Source of the DNA: Ignavibacteria bacterium
Lineage (GTDB): Bacteria; Bacteroidota; Ignavibacteria; Tepidaquicellales; Tepidaquicellaceae
DNA length: 21,882 nucleotides
Direction of reading: 5' to 3'
Assembly: GCA_016704345.1 (NCBI GenBank)
Contig: JADJAH010000035.1
Coordinates: 1-21,882 of the forward strand
The notes under the pieces were generated by a model, which was not told the DNA's origin, made no database searches, and saw only the letters and a list, made by a program, of their open reading frames with translations. The position numbers and the translations under genes are program-made. Shown here one piece after another: positions 9,411 to 17,734 of this stretch; positions within the stretch are counted from its first letter, which is position 1, and the number at the start of each line of letters is the position of its first letter.

Positions 9411-9441
9411 TTGCAATAACAACAAATGTTGCTTAAGTTTG
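9411..9441 (+). promoter_or_regulatory. Bacteroidota-type promoter candidate
   Basis: TTG at 9411-9413 (in CTTTTG) and TAAGTTTG at 9434-9441 fit the -33 TTG and -7 TAnnTTTG boxes known for the housekeeping sigma factor of Bacteroidota, with 20 bases between. The ATG of the YCF48-like gene follows at 9463, giving a short leader. The match is by eye only. Confidence 0.4.
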
Positions 9442-9462
9442 TTGCTGAATCAAATTATTGCC

Positions 9463-10924
9463 ATGAACACTTTCAAAAGCTTTGCACTCCTAATCTTATT
9501 AATGTTGACAAACAACTTGCATGCACAGGGCTGGTTCGCATTGAACAGCGGAACAGGCAACACACTAACGGAGATCTGTTTTGTGGATAAGAATACAGGT
9601 TGGATAAGCGGCAGCAACGGGTTAATTTTGAAATCCACAAACGGGGGAATTAACTGGAGCACACAAACATCTAACACGTTTCAAACACTCTGGGCACTGT
9701 TCTTCATTGATGAGAACGTTGGATGGGTGATAGGTGACGGAGGTTTGATAAAGAAGACAACCGATGGAGGTATCATCTGGACAGATCAGACAAGCGGAAT
9801 CGGTTCATCGCTTTGGTATGTTCATTTCATAAATTCATCAACCGGCTGGATCTCCTGCAGCGGAGGTTCTATCCTGCGAACGACTAACGGAGGTGCAAAC
9901 TGGACTCAGCAATCATCAGGAACAGGCAATGTCCTCTACTCAATCAATTTTGCCGATGCGCAAACCGGTTGGGCAACAGGTGACGGAGGTGTGATAAGAC
10001 ATACATCTAACGGCGGCACAAACTGGACATCACAGTCTTCAGGAACCAGGATTGCTTCTTCATTGCGTCAACTTTGCAAATATTTCAAACCGGCTGGATA
10101 ACGGGATTTAACGGAAGAATTTTGAATACGACAAATGCCGGCACGAATTGGAATGTTCAGAATACGGATGTGAATGTTTTCATCCGCTCAATTGACTTTG
10201 CAAATGGAGCAAAGGGTTTGCAGCAGGTGACGGCGGTACGATTCTGGCTACAAATAGCGGCGGCACAAACTGGTCTCAGCAATCAAGCGGAACATTCTCC
10301 AACTTCTATTCCGTATGCGTTCTTGATCCGTTGAATGCATGGGCCGTCGGTGAGAACGGCACGATCAGAAAAACAACTACCGGCGGCGTAACCCCAAAGA
10401 TTCTTACCTTAAACACTCTGTTGGAAGGCTCTTACAATCCCGGTGCTAATACAATGGTTGGAGATACAGCGATTACATATTTGCGAAATTCTTCGCCCCA
10501 TATTCGATAGTTGATTCTTCAATAAGTACGTTGACCAATTCCGGTGCAGGAACATTAGTTTTCTGAATGTACAAACGGAACAGATTATTTGGTGATCATG
10601 CATAGAAATTCTATTGAGACATGGAGTTCTACCGGAGTCAGTTTTGTCTTTGATACACTTAGTTATGATTTTACTGATTCGTCATCAAAAGCTTTTGGAA
10701 ATAATCTGCGTCTTTAAGGGAATGAGATGGACGATCTTCTCGGAGATGTGAATCAGGACGGGATAATAGATGCAACGGACACCGGACTCATAGATAACGA
10801 TGCCTTTGGATTTGTATCCGGATATATTGATACTGATCTTAATGGAGATAACTTTGCAGATGCAACGGATCTTGGCATTGCTGTAAACAACTCATTCAAC
10901 TTTGTTTCAGTGATCAGGCCTTAG
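9463..10924 (+). CDS. Secreted YCF48-like Asp-box repeat protein with dockerin-like C-terminus, frameshifted
   Basis: The start at 9463 gives a signal peptide (MNTFKSFALLILLMLTNNL, cleavage after HAQ). Residues of about 25-310 are regular 43-residue YCF48/PSII-BNR-like repeats, each with a GWI/GWA..G and TNGGxNW pattern: STNGGINW, TTDGGIIW, TTNGGANW, TSNGGTNW, TTNAGTNW, TNSGGTNW. In plants and cyanobacteria YCF48 assists photosystem II assembly; in this kind of organism such proteins are secreted and of unknown role. From about 10397 the tail is the module shared with the 1549-4066 protein: LNTLLEGSYNPG, DTAITYLRNSSPPY, MHRNSIETW, then GDVNQDGIIDATD and DLNGDNFADATD calcium loops ending NFVSVIRP. 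Breaks lie near 10055, 10215, 10500, 10570 and 10725. About 487 codons. Confidence 0.88.
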
Positions 10925-10961
10925 AGGTCAGGACCTTGCTATTATTCCAACAGCAACAAAG

Positions 10962-10985
10962 ATGGCATCCTATTCGGGATGCCAT
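10962..10985. terminator. Hairpin between convergent genes
   Basis: ATGGCATCC (10962-10970), a 6-base loop, then GGATGCCAT (10977-10985) form a perfect 9-bp stem 38 bases past the YCF48-like gene stop and 7 bases past the lipoprotein gene stop on the other strand. T tracts on both sides are short (TTT), so it is a plausible weak bidirectional terminator. Confidence 0.6.
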
Positions 10986-10991
10986 TTGCAA

Positions 10992-11400
10992 TTACTGCTT
11001 TAGCCAATCATCCTGTAGATACCACTTGCCGTTCTTCTGCTTGAAAACAATCGGCACAATAAGATTGTCAGGAGAAGTATGACATTTGCTTTCCGCCGGG
11101 CTCTATGTTGGCTCAACATTTTGGCGACCCTCAGCGCACTCTGTAATGCACGGGCTCTGTCGGCGCTGAAAGGAATCAATGCCTGATTAAGGCCCCATTT
11201 TCTGAACGTAAGTAGGATCAACAAACTTTTCCATAAATTCAGAATTGTGCTCGCGCTAAGGACATTGATCATGTCCTGCATCTGATACTTTAGATCACTT
11301 CGGTACTGAGAATATTCCGGAGATGTTCCTGAACAACCGAAAATATTGCAATGACAGATATTGTAAGAACTGCAAAGATTATACTCTTAAAGTAATTCAT
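10992..11400 (-). CDS. Small lipoprotein, frameshifted
   Basis: The start at 11400 opens MNYFKSIIFAVLTISVIAIF, then after a one-base shift GCSGTSPEYSQYRSDLKYQ: a lipobox with the cysteine to be lipidated near residue 22. The middle reads NSEFMEKFVDPTYVQKMG and ALIPFSADRARALQSALR in alternate frames. The C-terminus NLIVPIVFKQKNGKWYLQD ends DWLKQ at the TAA at 10992-10994. The KNGKWYLQD ending resembles NTF2/SnoaL-like or DUF4878-like lipoproteins, but no assignment is firm. About 136 codons with at least four breaks. It follows the M61 peptidase on the same strand after a 96-base gap. Confidence 0.65.
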
Positions 11401-11496
11401 GAATTCTTGAAAGGTGTAATTTTTTCTTCTTCACTCAAAATAAACATACAATCTTTCAAGTATTCAATATAGCATTCACAGATACCAATTCTTTTC

Positions 11497-13339
11497 CTAG
11501 CCAAGAGTCTCTAAAAGCTTTGCTCCGGAATCCGGATTCTTCATTTCAGTCAGTGAAAATTCATAGTCTGTTTTTGTCTTGTTGATTTTGGTCTTCAATG
11601 TGACCTTCTCATCTTTGCCTCCGCTTGCTCGCGCAACTACAAGTTCAAGGTTGTCACCTGTTTTCATCTGATTTTTGGGTGATCCGAAAATGTCGGGGGC
11701 ATTCATATAGTTAATTTGCACACCGTTGAACGAGACTAATTCATCGCCTTCCTTTAATCCTAGATTTTTCAGAAGTTCATTCTCAGGATTCGTAATTTTA
11801 TTTATCTTCAATCTGAAGGTAGTTGAGTTAAAACCTATCTGAATTCCGCTGACATCTGCTATCTGATAAGGTGTGCTCTCAACATTCAGTCCTATCATTG
11901 ACAAGTAATCTTTATAAGGTATCCTTTTTGAACCTGCCACATAAGTATCAAGATATTCCCTTACCTTGGCGAGGTCAGGGATTCAATTTCTCCGAACAAT
12001 TCCTCATCCTTAAATGACCTGTCCTTTCCGTATTTCTTCACAAGTTGATTTATTACATCCTGCCAACCCTTCTGCCCGCCGGATTCAGATCTGATAAGAA
12101 TATCGAGACAAAGTCCTATCAGCGCACCCTTCTGGTAGACGTTCAGATACTCGTGCTTATGTTCATCCAGCGCCCTTTGCTCAATTCAGTAAATGCAAGT
12201 GAGTCATTATGTTTCATCGCGCCGTTTAGCTTTTCTACAATCTTTCCTTGTATTCTTCCATGCTTATCAAACCTTCTTGAGCTGAATATAATCTGCAAAA
12301 TATTCCGTGGTTCCTTCATACAACCAAAGGTGCTTGCTCATTACAGGATTGTTGTAGTCAAAATTTCCGATTTCTTCCGCATGTAGATTCAATGGTGTAA
12401 CAATATGATAAAACCAGTGCGTTGGTTGACTGCATTTGCTTGATCGTGAACGGTTTTGCCTGAGCCGGAACATCCGGCATGTAGTAAAAGGAAGAATAGT
12501 TGTGCTCAAGCGCGGGCGAATCCCCTGAGCCTTCTGCACTCATGTCAGCAAAGTAAAAAAGAAAAGTATATCTGTCCGCAGGAAGTGTTCCGCCGAGATG
12601 CTTTCTGATTGCTTCCAGCAGTTCTTTTGTTTGGACTCCTGGAAGTCCTTTGCTGTCAGTCCTTTGCCCGGAGAGTAAACAGAGATGAGTACATTCATTT
12701 CATCAAACCTGATTGTTGCGCCGTATCAGGAACAGTAAACATGATCGGGTTGTCTACAACTTCATGATAATCTGCGGCGGAAAAACTTCTTCTTTGTCAT
12801 CTCTTAGGGCAGGCATTAGATTTGTCGAGCACCATAGAACCCCTGCGGCTTGCTGAACTTCAGCTCATACTCATTATTCACCATACCATCAAAGTATCCA
12901 AAGAAACCCTGATTGTTAAAAGGAACACTTTTCCTTCATCAATATCAGTTCCTACCGGTTCAAATACTTTCGGTCTTCTTTGTCGCCGCAAGTCTGCCTT
13001 ACTTTGTACGTTATTTTGTAAAGATTCTCCGCGTTGGAAATTTCCCAAGTGTTCAAATCTCCCTTGCAACGGAAAGCTCGCTTCCGAAATTATTGAATGC
13101 CTTGAGATCGGAAATGAATCTGCCAAAATTATATACAGAATATGTTCCGGCACCATTGCAGGCATCATGAATTTTGCGGCGGGATTACTTATCTTAGGAG
13201 TGATCAGTTCAATGGTAAGCTTATCGTCTGAAACATTATTGAGATCAACTGAGTATTTGTATTTGTTATCCTGAACAGATTGTGAGTAAGTGACGGTTGA
13301 AACTAACAGCATTAGAAGCAGTGAAATTTTCCGGATCAT
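11497..13339 (-). CDS. M61-family metallopeptidase with PDZ domain, frameshifted
   Basis: Exported zinc aminopeptidase of the M61 (glycyl aminopeptidase) type, about 614 codons, the family's usual length. The start at 13339 opens a signal peptide (MIRKISLLLMLLVSTVTYSQ). The N-terminal beta domain has the M61-typical segment KFMMPAMVPGTYSVYNFGRF once a frame break is bridged. Near residue 307 the metal site should read HEFYH; the DNA reads H-W-F-Y-H, which restoring two A residues converts to H-E-F-Y-H. The third-ligand region LWLYEGTTEYFADY follows about 30 residues later. A PDZ domain lies near residues 486-570 (KNLGLKEGDELVSFNGVQI), and the protein ends GAKLLETLG. Many breaks lie between 11940 and 13160. 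Release of N-terminal glycine or alanine from periplasmic peptides is known for the family, not shown here. Confidence 0.85.
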
Positions 13340-13419
13340 GATATGAATTGATGTTCTGCTGTTACTCAAAATACGCAATACCGCTCAAAAAAGTTTCTCT
13401 ATAAATATTTCCTTCACAA

Positions 13420-13966
13420 ATGAACATCAAAACAAGTGGCACATTTCTGAGAAAGTTCATTCCGGAAGACTTGCCGGTAATGAGCAGAATCTATGCAGAT
13501 GAAAATGTTATGAAATTTATTGGCAGGGGAGGCGCTGTTGATGAGAGAGCAACCGAGCAAATGCTTTGGCATTTATGAACAGTTACGAAAGGAATGGTTT
13601 TGGGATTTGGGCTTGTGTTGATAAGCTGTCAGGTAAAATTATCGGACATTGCGGCTTCAATATTCTTCCTGTTACGGGAGATATTGAAATAGCATACCTC
13701 CTCGACAAACCATTCTGGGGAAAAGGAATTGCAACATCCATTGCCTGGAAACTTTGCAGTATGGATTTGATGAGCTCAAACTGAAGAAGATCGTTGCGCT
13801 GGCATATCCAGAATATTGCATCAATCAAGGTGATAGAAAAGCTGGGGAAGAATTACGAGGAATAAAAAGAATTTTTCGGGATCGGGTTTTCATTCTTCTC
13901 AAAGCAAACCCCTGTGGAGATAGAATGAATCAGATTCTTCGGTTTGATTTTGATTACGAAGTATAA
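13420..13966 (+). CDS. GNAT acetyltransferase, RimJ/RimL-like, frameshifted
   Basis: The start at 13420 reads MNIKTSGTFLRKFIPEDLPV, a typical RimJ/RimL entry. After a break near 13565 it continues FGIWACVDKLSGKIIGHCGF and IEIAYLLDKPFWGKGIATSI, where GKGIA is the acetyl-CoA loop (about 13717-13735). Past a break near 13760 come YGFDELKLKKIVALAYPEN and, after another, SIKVIEKLGKNYEE, the hallmark asparagine-containing region of this subgroup. The end is uncertain: a stop at about 13921 or at 13966, depending on the frame restored. These enzymes acetylate protein N-termini or small molecules; the acceptor is unknown. It is divergent from the M61 gene with an 80-base gap. Confidence 0.85.
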
Positions 13967-14010
13967 ATAAAACTCTTACCAGTGACTTTGAACTGCCTAC
14001 CCTCTTCCTT

Positions 14011-14134
14011 GTCGTATCGGGATTCCCTGCCTGCTGAAAGGGTCCCGACTTCAACACTCTCGGGGACGACGGTTCATGACAGCTCTTCTGTCACGACACA
14101 TGCAGTTATATGCGTCAGACGAAAGTCCTGACGC
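14011..14134. repeat. Cluster of three hairpins in a gene-free stretch
   Basis: GTCGT (14011-14015) can pair with ACGAC (14066-14070), enclosing TCGGGA/TCCCGA (14017-14022 with 14043-14048) with an inner CCCT/AGGG. TGACAG/CTGTCA follows (14077-14093), and GCGTCAG/CTGACGC (14112-14134). The stems are GC-rich against an AT-rich background. It could be a REP-like palindromic element, the folded 3' end of the Flx-Hdr messenger, or both. Confidence 0.6.
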
Positions 14135-14137
14135 CAC

Positions 14138-14160
14138 AAAAAAAAGGAAGCAGAGCTTCC
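14138..14160 (-). terminator. Rho-independent terminator of the Flx-Hdr operon
   Basis: On the minus strand GGAAGC-TCT-GCTTCC (14160-14146) is followed by eight T residues (14145-14138): a short stem with a U tract. It lies about 175 bases downstream of the last operon gene, which stops at 14335. The stem is only 6 bp, but the T run is clear. Confidence 0.7.
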
Positions 14161-14334
14161 TGGTCAGGCACCCCACGCAGGAGAATGGGAGAGAACTTTC
14201 AGATGCTCTCGTTGCGGGCTAAGAACAACAACGGCAAAAATTTTCACAAATCCAGATTATTTTGGACATCAATAAACGGATATCTATAATGACCATACTA
14301 TTTCTAATTTTTAATTTCCAATTTCTAATTAAGT
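14161..14334. other. Gene-free stretch with GC-rich segment and short AT heptad tract
   Basis: The stretch 14161-14222 is GC-rich with GAGAG/CTCTC (14189-14193 with 14206-14210) and CCCACGCA opposite TGCGGG as partial stems; no known riboswitch core was recognised. The stretch 14301-14331 (TTTCTAATTTTTAATTTCC...) resembles the heptad tract at 555-656 and ends next to the flxA stop. Confidence 0.5.
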
Positions 14335-15168
14335 TCAAAACTCCTGCGGCAATTTCTTTATCTGTGCATAAGTGAAAACAGGACCATCCTTGCATACATA
14401 TACATTTCCAATGTTACATCTCCCGCACTTGCCAAGACCGCACTTCATCCTGTTTTCCAAAGTAGTGTAAACATCTTCGTCCTTGAAGCCAAGATTCGTG
14501 AGCACAGGCATTGTAAACTTTATCATCACGGGCGGGCCCGCAAAGTATGACAGCCGTATTTTCCGAAGTCGGTGCCGATTTTTCTATGACTGCCGGAACA
14601 AATCCAACTTCTCCATCCCACCCGGAGTCTCCTCCGGGATCTACAGTGACAAATAACATTTAAGCATCTGTTCGCGACTTCTCATTTCTCTGATTCTCTT
14701 GCTTCGTAGATCAAATCGGAAACGGATCGCGCGCCGTAAACTATGGAAACATTTTTATAGTCCCCCACGCCTGTCGAGAACATTCCCAATCACGCACCTC
14801 ACCGGAGCCAATCCCAATGCCGCCGGCAATGAAGAGAAGATTTTTTCCCTTTTAATTCATCCAGCGGAAACTGAATGCCGTACGGCACCTCTGATTCCGA
14901 TCGTAGTTCCAACATTCAGTCCCCTGGCAAAGACTGTGTAATCCCTTTCCATAAATCCTTTGAATGAGCATTTCGATGAGATCTTTCGCGTGGGTGATGA
15001 TGCTATGCAGAATGTTGATTCTCCGTCCCCGAATGCGGAATACTCAGCAAACTGTCCCGCTTTGAAATCAAAACTGTCCGCCATGCCGGCATCTTTGAAC
15101 TTTAGTCTGAAGGTCCTTGTGTCAGGCGATTCGTCAATTATTTCTCTTATCTCCGCAAGGTGCGGCAT
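14335..15168 (-). CDS. flxA: FlxA: FAD/NAD(P)-binding oxidoreductase with 2Fe-2S domain, frameshifted
   Basis: Predicted NADH-oxidising subunit of the Flx-Hdr complex. It belongs to the ferredoxin-reductase-like group that includes sulfhydrogenase gamma, AsrB and dihydroorotate dehydrogenase electron-transfer subunits. It starts MPHLAEIREIIDESPDTRTF; the FAD-binding barrel contains FDFKAGQFAEYSAFGDGES. After a break near 14860 the nucleotide-binding domain shows FIAGGIGLAPVR near residue 115 and SIVYGARSVSDLIYEARE. The C-terminus has the 2Fe-2S cluster cysteines C-x4-C-x2-C-x7-C (CGLGKCGRCNIGNVYVC) near residues 240-257. The length of 278 codons is normal. It is the last gene of the operon, 28 bases after flxB, and is followed by the terminator at 14138-14160. 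Confidence 0.85.
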
Positions 15169-15196
15169 ATAAATGTTGTTCAGAGATAGATTGCTT

Positions 15197-16210
15197 TTAG
15201 TCTTTGCAGTTTGAAACTATTTCCCTGATGTCTATACTGACAGGAGCAACTCTCGAACACCTTCCACATCCGGTGCAAAGTATTTTCCTAACTTTATCAA
15301 CATAGCATTCGAACTTGTGATTTACACGCTGTCTGTACGCTTGCTTTGAATGTCTCTCGGATTATGCCCCGATGCATGGAGAGTAAAGTGTCCGAACTGG
15401 CATCCGTCCCCAGTTTCTTCATTCTTCTTCCTCAGAGTAACCGTAGTCTTCATCAACCAAGTCAAAGCAACGACTTATGGACAAACGAACGCACATTGAG
15501 CGCACGACAAGCACACATTCCCGATGCCTTCCCATTTCGGATTTTGAAATTGTCTCCAAGCCATTCATGAACCTGTTTGCCGTCAAAAGCAACTTCCGGT
15601 TTCTAATACTTTCCAAAACAGCATTCGATTTTGCTTCATCTCCGTCCTTTAGGAACTCTGAATATGGCTCAATGAACTCTTTGCCTTTTCTGTAATTATT
15701 CTCAAAGCAAATTTATCCTCAATAATTGGTATCAGAAAAAGATCAGAGCCTTCTTTTAGACACAGGTGATGAGTCCACAGAAGTGCAGAAACAACAATTA
15801 ACAAACGAAAACTGCACATCAAACCAATGATCACAAAGTGTTTTTGATTTCGGAGATTGAAGAATTCATCTTCGTAATCCCAGTTAAACAAATGCTTCAG
15901 GACGTTAATTGAATTGGTATCGCAGGGCTTTGCACCAAGTACAACTATTTTCTTCCGTTTACATCAACATCAATAAGCTTGAACGTCACTCTTGCTTCTC
16001 TTATAATAAAGAATCGGCTCTGCTTTTGGGAAGACATACGATTTGTATGATGTCTTGGTCGGTAACGCAGATGAATCAAGCCTTATCTGAGAGACATCTT
16101 TAACCTGTTCATACTCCGCAATGCCCGAGCAAGCAAAGTGTGTCCTTTGCAATTACATCTCCGCACAACTTCAGCAGATCATCTTTTAAAATAACTTCTT
16201 TCTCTTCCAT
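15197..16210 (-). CDS. flxB: FlxB: 4Fe-4S dicluster protein (HydB/AsrA-like), frameshifted
   Basis: Electron-relay subunit related to sulfhydrogenase beta and anaerobic sulfite reductase A. Reconstructed length is 338 codons, as expected. It starts MEEKEVILKDDLLKLCGDVI. Near residue 95 comes the family signature VVLGAKPCDTNSINVL, then a CFCTSVDSSPVSKEGSDLF region. Two ferredoxin-type clusters follow: CLSCAQCAFVCP near residues 230-242 and CTGCGRCSRVAP near 310-322. In the second, the fourth cysteine reads alanine, probably through a local sequence error. The protein ends VSNCKD at 15197-15199. It sits between flxC (53-base gap) and flxA (28-base gap). At least six frame breaks occur. Confidence 0.82.
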
Positions 16211-16263
16211 CTTGAAGCTCATTACGGCAGTTTACTTAAAATTCTCAATCACACAATCAATTC

Positions 16264-17150
16264 TTACATGAAAATTTCATCACTGTCTTTCTTATCAAAA
16301 TTTCCAATCAGCGTTGGCGTCTCAAGACTTCTTCCCGAGACAAACGAGAAGAGATCTTTCACTTCCATTGCCATTCTTCTGTTTATCAATGAGAGAGAGG
16401 TATATCCATCGGACAGCGCGGTCACATTCTCCGCAACCTGTACATCTCCCGCCAAGGTGAAACGCTCTAACAATGTTCCATGAAAAGTTCCCCTTTGATG
16501 TGAGCTCGATTCTATCCACCGTGGTATGGCCTTGTCGGTTATGCACCTTTGGCAATAACAAAGAGGACACACTGCGCGGCAGGCATAACACTTGATGCTG
16601 TCAAACTCCCTCTTGAAAAATTCAAACCTCTCCTTAGAGTTCAACTTCCTCTCAAGCTCATTGATTTTTTCTAATGATGCATCACCTGCTTTTTTGGAGT
16701 TTGCTTTTCTTCACCAAAGATCTTATCAAAGTACAACGGCTTGTGAGTTTCGCATTTGATACACTTTGCAGCGAGATTATCTCCGTTGAAGTCGCAACCA
16801 AAATCCTTTACAACACCGTGACAATTGAAGCTTATGATATGAACATCATTTCGATGGATCTGATTTTCCTGGATAAGTGCAACAATTGAATGTACATCAC
16901 ATGGCTTTGCAGTAATGGCGAGTTTCATTGTCTTGTCTTTCGTCCTCATCAGCGACCTGATGCGAGCCTTGGTCAGATACACAGCAAGATTGTTCAGGCA
17001 ATATTCATTGAAGACAAGTCTGGAAGTTTCTGCAGGGTCAGTAATGACAATTGGCTTTGTTCTCTTCTCCGTAACTTGCTGATATCCGATCACCGCGGCA
17101 ACTTCTTCTCTCTCAAGCAGTTCTCTTGCATAATTTCTCAGCTCATCCAT
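16264..17150 (-). CDS. flxC: FlxC: 4Fe-4S protein, frameshifted
   Basis: Second iron-sulfur relay subunit of the Flx module, about 295 codons. The first 155 residues are read without a break: MDELRNYARELLEREEVAAV, KLAITAKPCDVHSIVALI (the KPCD motif seen also in FlxB), then KCIKCETHKP near residue 130. After a break near 16660 come KCYACRAVCPLCYCQRC near 183-200 and, in an adjacent frame, CTGCGECDRA near 236-245. There one missing T (GCTGTCCG for GCTTGTCCG) removes the expected A-C-P-M-D-I-P continuation. The start ATG at 17150 overlaps the flxD stop (ATGA), indicating translational coupling. Confidence 0.8.
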
Positions 17151-17695
17151 TTGTCATCTCCTCTTCATAAGCTATCTCTTTATTCCCAGCCTCTGCAAAC
17201 TCAGGAAACATAGTTGTAAATTCAGCGTTCATATCCTGATATGTTTTGAAAGGGACCTAAAGCAATTATATCCTTTGTGACCTTTGTGATGGCATCTGCA
17301 AACTTCTTTCCTTCTGAGTGGATATCATAAAAACCCAAGTCTGTCTTTTTCGATACCAATTGTGCTCAAGAAGCTTGTGGAAAAGATCCCATCTTCTTTC
17401 CTTGCATGAAAATTTCGGGCGTTATAGTGACAGTCGTTCGGTGGCACCCGGAAACCGAGACACCGTCGGCCCTGCGCTCGAATGCCTTCAGTATGAACAC
17501 CGGATCAACTCTCGGAGCACATCACCCGAAGTATTTTTTGTGTTTGCGGGATACTTTAATCGTGATGTGCCGGCTAAGTCTGCACGGGCATAGGTACACC
17601 AGTTACATACAAAAGCCACTATCTTCGGTTCCCATTTTTGGCTTTGCTCATTTTCTAAAAAGTTTTAACTTCATTTATCTCTTTCTCTTTTCCAT
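17147..17695 (-). CDS. flxD: FlxD: MvhD-like 2Fe-2S/iron-sulfur subunit, frameshifted
   Basis: The small subunit that links the Flx electron input module to HdrA, homologous to methanogen MvhD. It shows the family signature VAFVCNWCTY near residue 30, then TSRLKYPANT, VMCSGRVDPVFILKAFE, and GCHPNDCHYNAGNF in another frame, which hold the conserved cysteines. The C-terminal half (GIEKDRLGFYDIHSEGKKF, AITKVTKDIIALGPF) extends to a stop at 17147-17149 that overlaps the flxC start. About 183 codons, slightly longer than classic MvhD. The start at 17695 is the best ATG just past the hdrA stop but needs one frame correction. At least five breaks occur. Confidence 0.82.
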
Positions 17696-17734
17696 GGGGG
17701 GATGTTTTGAAAGAGAATCACTTAGGTTGATTTT

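Noticed and set aside
14161..14222. Possible riboswitch (glycine or cyclic-di-GMP type) in the GC-rich segment
   Set aside because: A few words such as CACGCA and GAGAGAACTTTCAG recall those classes, but the cores and order do not match, and the segment lies after an operon on its strand, not before a gene.
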